Shown in pieces: positions 7,479 to 13,006 of a stretch of 19,374 nt of DNA. The notes beneath the pieces are model-generated. The model ran no database searches. It worked only from the letters and a program-made list of their open reading frames with translations, and had not been told where the DNA came from. Position 1 is the first letter of the stretch. Each line of letters begins with the position of its first letter. This DNA comes from an uncultured bacterium (GTDB lineage: Bacteria > Patescibacteriota > Patescibacteriia > 2-12-FULL-60-25). The translations under genes were made by a program, and so were the position numbers. Location of the stretch: NCBI GenBank assembly GCA_937949995.1, contig CALFEO010000005.1, positions 1-19,374 on the forward strand. The letters run 5' to 3'.

Positions 7479-8930
7479 TTACGCGATTCCGCCGGCTCGG
7501 CGGATTTCGATGAAGTTGATGTGGCCGGAGACGCCGACCGGTTCGCCGGCGATGACTACGACATTATCGGATTTTTTGACCAGCTTTTTTTGTAACAGAT
7601 AAGCCATGGCGCGCTCGATAAGTTCTTCGATGCTGGAGCAGGAGGGCAAGACAAACGGGACCACGTTCCAAGAGATGTTAAGCTGGCGGGCGACGCGAGT
7701 ATGGTTGGTTGAGACAAAAATGGGGATTTCGGCGCGATAACGGCTGACGATACGGCCGGCCGAACCTGATAATGATGCGACGAGGATGAGTTTTGTATCA
7801 GTACTGCGCGCCAAGATGGTGCCAACGGATGACATGGCATCTTCTTCGGTTTCGTATTTTTTGATTTTGGGCGGAGGCACATCATCGAATGTTGAAGCTT
7901 CGGTTTTAATTGCGATGCGCGCCATGGTGGCAACGGTTTCCACGGGATATTTGCCGGTGGCGGTTTCGCCGGAGAGCATAATGGCATCCGTGCTGTCGAT
8001 AACGGCATTGGCCACGTCCGAGACTTCGGCGCGGGTGGGGCGCGGATTTCTGATCATGGAATCAAGCATTTGGGTGGCGACTATGACAGGTTTGGCCGCG
8101 GCGCGGGCTTTGTCGATTAACATTTTTTGCACCAATGGAACATCTTCGGCCGGAATCTCGATGCCCAAATCACCGCGAGCGACCATGATGCCATCCACAA
8201 CTTGCAAAATATCATCAATCCGCTCCACGGCTTCGCGTTTTTCGATTTTGGCGATAATGCGGATATCGGAAACCGGTTTTAACTTTAATTGTTTTTCGTA
8301 TTTTTTGATCAGGTAGCGCAAATCCAAAATATCTTTGGCCGAGCGGACAAAAGATAAGGCGATGAAATCGACGTTGTTTTTGACGCCGAAAAAAGCGTCT
8401 TTTTTATCTTTATCGGATAATGAGGAGGCGCTGACATTGGTTTCCGGAAGATTGATGCCTTTATGCGGAAGAAGGGTGCCTCCGGTGCCGACTTTGCAAT
8501 GCACATCACGGCCGGTGACTTTGACCACCAGCATATCCATAAGCCCATCATCCATCAGAATTTTTTGCCCGGCTTCGGCATCTTTATGCAAATTGGCGTA
8601 AGTGACGGGGATTTTGCCTTTGGACGGCTTGGTGGAGGTTGTGAGGACAATTTCTTGTCCGACTTTAAGCTCTATACCCTTTTTGCTGATATCACCCACG
8701 CGGATTTTGGGGCCTTGCAGATCTTGCATGATGCCGATGGGTAAATTGCGTGCTTCGGCCTCGGCGCGGATATTGTTCATGATTTTTTTATGCTCCGCGT
8801 ATGTGCCGTGCGAAAAATTGAGGCGGGCAATGTTCATACCCGCGTCCATCAGACCACCCAAGACTTTTGGAGACGAGGAAGCGGGGCCGATTGTACAGAC
8901 AATTTTGGTGCGTTTGTGAGCTTTGGGCAT
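7479..8930 (-). CDS. pyk: pyruvate kinase
   Basis: Pyruvate kinase makes pyruvate and ATP from PEP and ADP, the last step of glycolysis. The 483-aa protein has RTKIVCTIGPAS and MNIARLNFSHG at the N terminus, DLQGPKIRVGDI before the B domain, FIALSFVRSAKDI, and the signature IIAKIEKREAVERIDDIL. VARGDLGIEIP, VATQMLDSMI, PTRAEVSDVANA and IMLSGETATGKYP follow, then the C-terminal regulatory domain ending in VVVIAGEPVGVSGHINFIEI. The ATG at 8930 gives the canonical N terminus. A TGCTACAAT extended -10 box lies 9 nt upstream and there is no Shine-Dalgarno, suggesting a leaderless mRNA. With ppsA on the same strand, the region encodes both directions of the PEP/pyruvate step. Confidence 0.97.
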   Translation of the reverse strand: MPKAHKRTKIVCTIGPASSSPKVLGGLMDAGMNIARLNFSHGTYAEHKKIMNNIRAEAEARNLPIGIMQDLQGPKIRVGDISKKGIELKVGQEIVLTTSTKPSKGKIPVTYANLHKDAEAGQKILMDDGLMDMLVVKVTGRDVHCKVGTGGTLLPHKGINLPETNVSASSLSDKDKKDAFFGVKNNVDFIALSFVRSAKDILDLRYLIKKYEKQLKLKPVSDIRIIAKIEKREAVERIDDILQVVDGIMVARGDLGIEIPAEDVPLVQKMLIDKARAAAKPVIVATQMLDSMIRNPRPTRAEVSDVANAVIDSTDAIMLSGETATGKYPVETVATMARIAIKTEASTFDDVPPPKIKKYETEEDAMSSVGTILARSTDTKLILVASLSGSAGRIVSRYRAEIPIFVSTNHTRVARQLNISWNVVPFVLPSCSSIEELIERAMAYLLQKKLVKKSDNVVVIAGEPVGVSGHINFIEIRRAGGIA

Positions 8931-8939
8931 AATGGGGAT

Positions 8940-8968
8940 ATTGTAGCATGTAACTTGTAGCTTGTAAC
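8940..8968 (-). promoter_or_regulatory. candidate pyk promoter, extended -10, leaderless
   Basis: On the minus strand, TACAAT (8940-8945) is preceded by TGC (extended -10), and GTTACA (8963-8968) is 17 nt further up. The -10 ends 9 nt before the pyk ATG. The whole promoter lies inside the degenerate GTAAC/TACAAG repeat. Confidence 0.45.
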
Positions 8969-9037
8969 ATGTAACAAAAGGGTTACAGCTCACCCTCCAG
9001 GATCGGCTCTATCATGTCATTCGCGAATGACGTGATC
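8943..9037. repeat. target-3'-flank intergenic element, copy 1
   Basis: A composite element shared, with a few differences, with 11250-11352 and 19057-19159. It has degenerate GTAACTTGTA tandem units, then a hairpin around AGGGT...ACCCT, then the stretch CTCCAGGATCGGCTCTATCA, then the palindrome GTCATTCGCGAATGAC (9016-9031). Each copy lies downstream of a DGR target gene on the minus strand and upstream of the next operon. Confidence 0.8.
8975..8996 (-). terminator. possible terminator after target A
   Basis: On the minus strand, AGGGT (8992-8996) and ACCCT (8979-8983) can pair and are followed by TTTGTTAC. The stem is short (5 bp) and lies 170 bp past the target A stop, so this is tentative. 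Confidence 0.35.
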
Positions 9038-9073
9038 TATTCGACTTCGTTCCACTCCGCTCATTTTCTTCCG

Positions 9074-9093
9074 GCCGGCTCCATAAATCCGGC
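9074..9093. repeat. inverted repeat downstream of VR-A
   Basis: GCCGG (9074-9078) and CCGGC (9089-9093) flank a 10-nt loop, about 90 bp past the VR 3' end in coding sense. DGRs often have a hairpin just past the VR that aids retrohoming, but known ones are closer and have longer stems. The assignment is therefore weak. Confidence 0.35.
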
Positions 9094-9165
9094 TACATTA
9101 GCCTTACATAGTATACGGCATAGCGTACCAGAGCACCAGAGATCCAAAGTCCATCGCGCCAAAGA

Positions 9166-10143
9166 TTAAGAGAAACGACCGAGGGCACGGAACCCGATGA
9201 AGTCGTTGCGGTCGTCGGGATCGAGCGAGTAGACATAGGCAAGACCGCCATAGTCAGAGCGACCACCATACAAACGCTCAAGACCGGCTTTGTATTGGTC
9301 GGAGAACCACTCGGAACAGTTAGACTCGCCCCATTCGGGGTGGTGGATATTGCCCAGAACGTTGAATTCTATCATGCGAGGCAAGGTGATTTGTTCGGGT
9401 TTGAGGTTATAGGCACGGGCTATAGCCTCAATCACTGCGGGATTTTCCAGTTCTTGGGGTGAGATGTAGAAACGGGAACCCGGATGCTTGAATGATTGAA
9501 TCAGACCTTTTTGGCGCAATTCTTCGAGTACTGGTCCGAGGAAGTCTGTGTCGTTATCATATTGTTGATTTCCGCTCTCGTATTTTGGCTTGGGGCGTTC
9601 ATCCACCAAGAGCCAAGAGCCGGGGAGGAGCATGGCGTCTTTGGGAAGATCGGATTCTGTTAGGTACTTAAAATCAGGTTTGATCCAGCCTTCGATATCT
9701 TCTTTACTCATGTCAATGAGAGGGAGGTAGTGGAGTTTGAGGTGTTGAGCTTCCCAGGCTTTTATTTGTTCCACTGTTATGCCCTCGGGCAAGGGAGGGA
9801 CTGCGATATCACGGCCGAAGAACTCGCGAAGTTTTTGTTGTTCGTGTTCGATTATGGCGGAGAGTTCGGGAGAAGCTTCGGCTTTCAGTATGCGGGCTTT
9901 GGTTTCCAGAAAATCTTGTTTATAGGCTTTGAGGGAGGCAATGGCGGATTTGAGATCTCCGCTTTTTTTAGCGGAAATGGCTTCGCGCAGATAATTTTTG
10001 AGGCGTTCGTCATCTTCCGGAGGGAATTCAAAAGGCGGAGAATCCCCCAATCCGGCTTCACGCCGGATATCCCCCTTTGACAAGGGGGCTGTTTCGCGAG
10101 GTGGTTTGAGGGCGGAGAGGGACTCGAAGGGGTTTAGGGGCAT
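9166..10143 (-). CDS. DGR target protein A, C-type-lectin-like variable C terminus
   Basis: A 325-aa protein with no signal peptide or membrane segment. Residues 1-40 are low-complexity, including a palindrome-encoded stretch (about 19-31). Residues 45-115 are helical and charged. About 170-325 looks like a C-type-lectin-fold DGR variable domain (PGSWLLVDERPKP, SEWFSDQYKAGLERL, GGLAYV, IGFRAL). Residues 286-321 are the variable region. Relative to the TR, Asn codons at 292, 295, 298, 305, 307, 311 and 315 became Tyr, Arg, Tyr, Tyr, Leu, Asp and Phe, and residue 289 went from Lys to Glu. It starts 3 nt after the Fic stop, so the two are co-transcribed. It is identical to target C, and to target B outside the N terminus and VR. 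The ligand is unknown. Confidence 0.93.
   Translation of the reverse strand: MPLNPFESLSALKPPRETAPLSKGDIRREAGLGDSPPFEFPPEDDERLKNYLREAISAKKSGDLKSAIASLKAYKQDFLETKARILKAEASPELSAIIEHEQQKLREFFGRDIAVPPLPEGITVEQIKAWEAQHLKLHYLPLIDMSKEDIEGWIKPDFKYLTESDLPKDAMLLPGSWLLVDERPKPKYESGNQQYDNDTDFLGPVLEELRQKGLIQSFKHPGSRFYISPQELENPAVIEAIARAYNLKPEQITLPRMIEFNVLGNIHHPEWGESNCSEWFSDQYKAGLERLYGGRSDYGGLAYVYSLDPDDRNDFIGFRALGRFS
9180..9289 (-). repeat. DGR variable repeat VR-A
   Basis: 110 bp aligned without gaps to the TR at 16600-16709. By hand I count 11 differences, every one at a position that is A in the sense strand of the TR. The 3' part (sense ATCGGGTTCCGTGCCCTCG) is unchanged and adjoins the IMH-like end, where VR reads CTCGGTCG and TR reads CTCGATTG. 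Confidence 0.95.
10050..10088. repeat. paired palindromes embedded in the target A coding sequence
   Basis: Two hairpins lie side by side near the 5' end of the target gene: ATCCGGC/GCCGGAT (10050-10068, 5-nt loop) and CCCCCTT/AAGGGGG (10071-10088, 4-nt loop). They encode part of ETAPLSKGDIRREAGLG. Such GC-rich palindromes are typical of dispersed repeats, here kept in frame. Equivalent copies exist in targets B and C. Confidence 0.7.
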
Positions 10144-10146
10144 AGG

Positions 10147-11196
10147 TTATAAAAAGTAATGATTTACCGCAAAAATATACTGATCGATAAATAATTCTTT
10201 AAACATTTTAGCGCTGTGTTGTTCGTAAAAAATAATCATGGCTTTTTTGTATTCCGCCTCGTCAACATTACGATATGATAAAGGACAATAAGCATGTGCC
10301 AACAATATTCCATTTCCCAATAAGCGTGCCGTACGTTTATTGCCATCTTCAAAAGGCTGGATATATGAAATTAATAAAATAACCAACAAGGATTTAACAA
10401 GGGCATTTTTTTGTTCATTGATAACCTTGACGGCTTTTTCGATATACTCCCGCACCTCATGCTGGTTGTCGGGCGGTCGATAAGCGGTTCCGATTATGCC
10501 GACCGGTCTAGAACGCAAACCTTTTTTTATACCAAGATTTTTAGCTAACAATTGATGAACATTTTCAATTTGATGCATTGTGATTTTTTTGAAACTTTTT
10601 TGCGCATCAAATATGTATTCAATCGCTTGTTTGTGATTTAATATCATTTGCGTTTCTTCCGTTGTTTTTCCTTTGGCTTTTTTACCATCTTTTAATAAAA
10701 TCTCCGTATCTATCAAAGAATATGTATTGCCCTCCATCTGCGATGATTTCCATGATAATTCAATGGTGATGCGTTCGTATTCTTTTTTTAATGCTGTTCC
10801 CGTATATTTTTTTGCCCTCTTTTGAAATTGATCCGTAAGCTTAATAAGTTTTTTTAGTTCAGTATAAGTAAAGATATCTCCCGGTTTTTTAAAAATATTC
10901 AAATCCAAATTTTGGCTTTTGATTATTCTAGCATCCGGCGCAATGGCAAAATACGCTTTTGGATTGACTTCGCGCAAAATAGCATCTGTTTTGACAGTTA
11001 AATACTTTACGCCTCTGCCTTTTCCGATTCTTTTTGCCAAACTCACCCGCATCAAAGCATCAAAGTCTCTAACCACGCTCATACGCGAAAGTTCTCCAAA
11101 CCGTTCCGCTAAAAAATCCTTAGCTTCCGCGGGTGTTACTTGCCCACGCTCATGCAATAATTGGTATAACGATTCTTGTCTTTTAGTTAATTTCAT
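10147..11196 (-). CDS. Fic family protein with N-terminal winged helix (copy A)
   Basis: A 349-aa protein. Residues 1-70 form a DeoR-like winged helix (LTKRQESLYQLL, RMSVVRDFDALMR), which suggests DNA binding. The Fic domain holds SSQMEG (151-156), matching the inhibitory motif (S/T)xxxE(G/N), and the active-site loop Q280-PFEDGNKR. Canonical Fic enzymes have His where Gln280 stands, and that His deprotonates the target hydroxyl during AMP transfer. This protein may therefore be inactive as an AMP transferase, or use a variant chemistry; Gln at this site defines part of the family. The ATG at 11196 is preferred over a GTG at 11205 because a near-consensus promoter would start the transcript near 11204. 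Target A follows after 3 nt. Autoregulation through flanking direct repeats is inferred. Confidence 0.92.
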   Translation of the reverse strand: MKLTKRQESLYQLLHERGQVTPAEAKDFLAERFGELSRMSVVRDFDALMRVSLAKRIGKGRGVKYLTVKTDAILREVNPKAYFAIAPDARIIKSQNLDLNIFKKPGDIFTYTELKKLIKLTDQFQKRAKKYTGTALKKEYERITIELSWKSSQMEGNTYSLIDTEILLKDGKKAKGKTTEETQMILNHKQAIEYIFDAQKSFKKITMHQIENVHQLLAKNLGIKKGLRSRPVGIIGTAYRPPDNQHEVREYIEKAVKVINEQKNALVKSLLVILLISYIQPFEDGNKRTARLLGNGILLAHAYCPLSYRNVDEAEYKKAMIIFYEQHSAKMFKELFIDQYIFAVNHYFL

Positions 11197-11239
11197 AATT
11201 GTCACATTCTATTATACTAATTGTAACATTTTGTGGCAA
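11197..11239 (-). promoter_or_regulatory. Fic-target A promoter with direct-repeat operator
   Basis: On the minus strand, TTGCCA (11234-11239), a 17-nt spacer and a perfect TATAAT (11211-11216) form a strong sigma-70-type promoter. On the plus strand, AATTGTCACATT (11197-11208) and AATTGTAACATT (11219-11230) form a direct repeat with 22-bp spacing that brackets the -10. The winged helix of the Fic protein is the obvious candidate ligand. No Shine-Dalgarno is present, and the leader would be about 8 nt. In the 11197-11549 gap this lies next to the intergenic element and a GC-rich inverted repeat. Confidence 0.65.
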
Positions 11240-11249
11240 TTCTTTTCAT

Positions 11250-11352
11250 GTAGCATGTAGCATGAAGCATGTAACTTGTAACATGTAACAAAAGGGTGTA
11301 CAGCTCACCCTCCAGGATCGGCTCTATCACGTCATTCGCGAATGATGTGATC
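11250..11352. repeat. target-3'-flank intergenic element, copy 2
   Basis: Same composite structure as 8943-9037: GTAGCATGTAG/GTAACTTGTA tandem units, the hairpin AGGGTG...CACCCT (11293-11311), the stretch TCCAGGATCGGCTCTATCA, and the imperfect palindrome around GTCATTCGCGAATGATG. It lies downstream of target B and upstream of the Fic A promoter. Confidence 0.8.
11289..11311 (-). terminator. possible terminator after target B
   Basis: On the minus strand, AGGGTG (11306-11311) pairs with CACCCT (11293-11298), followed by TTTTGTT. The 6-bp stem is modest. It lies about 240 bp past the target B stop and would insulate the vWA operon from the Fic A operon. Confidence 0.45.
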
Positions 11353-11429
11353 CACCCGGCGGGATCAGCTGCGCGCGCATTCTACCCCGTTTCTTAGTTT
11401 AGTGTAAGTTTGTGAACCTTGTACCGTAC

Positions 11430-11460
11430 CCCGCCGCCTCGCATGCGCTTGGCAGGCGGG
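11430..11460. repeat. GC-rich inverted repeat downstream of VR-B
   Basis: CCCGCC (11430-11435) and GGCGGG (11455-11460) flank a segment containing GCATGC and a GCC/GGC inner pair. It lies about 105 bp past the 3' end of VR-B in coding sense. It may be a dispersed palindrome or a structure that helps VR targeting; the sequence alone does not decide. Confidence 0.4.
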
Positions 11461-11549
11461 CGGGCCAAAGTTCCATCGTACCAAAGTCCAAAGTGCCACA
11501 TCCGCGACCTTGAAGCAGTGCTTGAGGTTGAAGCGGATCCTATTGGCGC

Positions 11550-12527
11550 TTAAGAGAAACGACCGAGGGCACGGAACCCGATGTAGCCGAAGCGGCGGCC
11601 GACGGGACCGCGCGAGCGGACAAAGGCAAGACCGCCAACGTCCGAGAAGCCACCGCTCAAACGCTCAAGACCGGCTTTGTATTGGTCGGAGAACCACTCG
11701 GAACAGTTAGACTCGCCCCATTCGGGGTGGTGGATATTGCCCAGAACGTTGAATTCTATCATGCGAGGCAAGGTGATTTGTTCGGGTTTGAGGTTATAGG
11801 CACGGGCTATAGCCTCAATCACTGCGGGATTTTCCAGTTCTTGGGGTGAGATGTAGAAACGGGAACCCGGATGCTTGAATGATTGAATCAGACCTTTTTG
11901 GCGCAATTCTTCGAGTACTGGTCCGAGGAAGTCTGTGTCGTTATCATATTGTTGATTTCCGCTCTCGTATTTTGGCTTGGGGCGTTCATCCACCAAGAGC
12001 CAAGAGCCGGGGAGGAGCATGGCGTCTTTGGGAAGATCGGATTCTGTTAGGTACTTAAAATCAGGTTTGATCCAGCCTTCGATATCTTCTTTACTCATGT
12101 CAATGAGAGGGAGGTAGTGGAGTTTGAGGTGTTGAGCTTCCCAGGCTTTTATTTGTTCCACTGTTATGCCCTCGGGCAAGGGAGGGACTGCGATATCACG
12201 GCCGAAGAACTCGCGAAGTTTTTGTTGTTCGTGTTCGATTATGGCGGAGAGTTCGGGAGAAGCTTCGGCTTTCAGTATGCGGGCTTTGGTTTCCAGAAAA
12301 TCTTGTTTATAGGCTTTGAGGGAGGCAATGGCGGATTTGAGATCTCCGCTTTTTTTAGCGGAAATGGCTTCGCGCAGATAATTTTTGAGGCGTTCGTCAT
12401 CTTCCGGAGGGAATTCAAAAGGCGGAGAATCCCCCAATCCGGCTTCACGCCGGATATCCCCCTTTGACAAGGGGGCTGTTTCGCGAGGTGGTTTGAGGGC
12501 GGAGAGTTCGAAGGGGTTTTTCATCAT
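11550..12527 (-). CDS. DGR target protein B, C-type-lectin-like variable C terminus
   Basis: 325 aa, identical to targets A and C from about residue 10 to the VR, including the palindrome-encoded stretch and the helical segment. It differs at the N terminus (MMKNPFELSALKPP) and in the VR. There it reads SGGFSDVGGLAFVRSRGPVG and then RRFGYIGFRAL, one codon longer. The ATG at 12527 overlaps the TGA of the upstream AAA-like gene (ATGA), so translation is probably coupled; a second ATG at 12524 is possible. It is the last gene of a vWA-AAA-target operon, unlike A and C, which follow Fic genes. The same receptor body is thus joined to different partner modules. Confidence 0.93.
   Translation of the reverse strand: MMKNPFELSALKPPRETAPLSKGDIRREAGLGDSPPFEFPPEDDERLKNYLREAISAKKSGDLKSAIASLKAYKQDFLETKARILKAEASPELSAIIEHEQQKLREFFGRDIAVPPLPEGITVEQIKAWEAQHLKLHYLPLIDMSKEDIEGWIKPDFKYLTESDLPKDAMLLPGSWLLVDERPKPKYESGNQQYDNDTDFLGPVLEELRQKGLIQSFKHPGSRFYISPQELENPAVIEAIARAYNLKPEQITLPRMIEFNVLGNIHHPEWGESNCSEWFSDQYKAGLERLSGGFSDVGGLAFVRSRGPVGRRFGYIGFRALGRFS
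11564..11676 (-). repeat. DGR variable repeat VR-B
   Basis: 113 bp homologous to the TR but with one additional codon. By hand alignment, 19 differences fall at TR adenines. Three do not (TR positions 16676, 16682 and 16688), all being third-codon-position T in the TR sense strand. The IMH-like 3' end is the same as in VR-A. The non-adenine changes point to a different or older template. Confidence 0.92.
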
Positions 12528-12979
12528 AGACGTTCCACAAAACCGGCGACATCCAAAAGGTTTTTATAATTACAGTTTTCCAGATCTTTATCCGCCATTA
12601 CCAAAATCAAACGCGCGTCCGGGTGAGCATCAACAAAAACACGTTCTTCCAAATGCGGATATTCCATGCGTCCGTTTTTGGAGAGAAGAAAAATTTGATT
12701 GTAAACTGCGACCGGTAGATTGGCGCCGATTTTAAGGAGAATGGTTTGGCCGGACTTGATACCCTCGGCCAGATAGCCAATCATACTTTCACTGTCTATT
12801 TCATCACCCAGCTCCAAAGACATGATTTGATTGGAATTTGGCGCAGCGGCAGAGATATCGGCCAAAGTGACCTTTTGCGGTGTGATGATAAGGCCGATTT
12901 GCAGGCCGTTGTGCCAAAGTAGTTTTTGCAGTTTGGCGATAAAATCCGTTGATTTTTGGGTTTGTTCGGAGGTAAGCAT
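12524..12979 (-). CDS. degenerate AAA+ (MoxR/CbbQ-like) protein
   Basis: 151 aa. The middle resembles the core of MoxR/CbbQ/midasin-type AAA+ ATPases: LELGDEIDSESMIGYLAEGI (55-74), TILLKIGANLPVAVYNQIFLL (79-99) in the place of the Walker B strand and following helix, and then FVDAHPDARLILVM (115-128), close to the AHPDFRLIAT stretch of that family. The catalytic parts are missing: there is no Walker A GxxGxGKT, and the Walker B acidic pair is replaced by KIGAN. It is probably a structural or regulatory remnant rather than an ATPase. It lies 27 bp after the vWA gene and overlaps target B by ATGA. MoxR-vWA pairs are a well-known partnership, which supports the assignment. The AAA call is from pattern reading only. 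Confidence 0.6.
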   Translation of the reverse strand: MLTSEQTQKSTDFIAKLQKLLWHNGLQIGLIITPQKVTLADISAAAPNSNQIMSLELGDEIDSESMIGYLAEGIKSGQTILLKIGANLPVAVYNQIFLLSKNGRMEYPHLEERVFVDAHPDARLILVMADKDLENCNYKNLLDVAGFVERL

Positions 12980-13006
12980 AGTATGATGATAACAAAGTAA
13001 TAATGA

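Larger units (their letters stand above)
9054..11567. repeat. 2514-bp Fic-target cassette repeat, copy A
   Basis: This block recurs at 16861-19374 with a constant offset of 7807. The only difference I found by eye is A at 9095 versus G at 16902. It contains the 3' flank of target A, target A with its VR, the Fic gene, its promoter, the intergenic element and the last codons of the next target gene. The left junction falls at ACTCCGCTCATTTTC; the right one is set by the window end. Confidence 0.9.

Noticed and set aside
8943..8975. Possible CRISPR-like array from the GTAAC/CTTGTA repeats
   Set aside because: The units are imperfect, about 7-10 nt, and contiguous without spacers, and no cas genes are present.
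9730..10080. 116-aa plus-strand open frame found in all three target genes
   Set aside because: It is antisense to the target coding sequence and is repeated only because the target gene is. It has no recognisable domain and no ribosome binding site.
12524..12979. An active AAA+ ATPase
   Set aside because: No Walker A motif and no Walker B acidic residues are present. It is kept only as a degenerate AAA-like protein.
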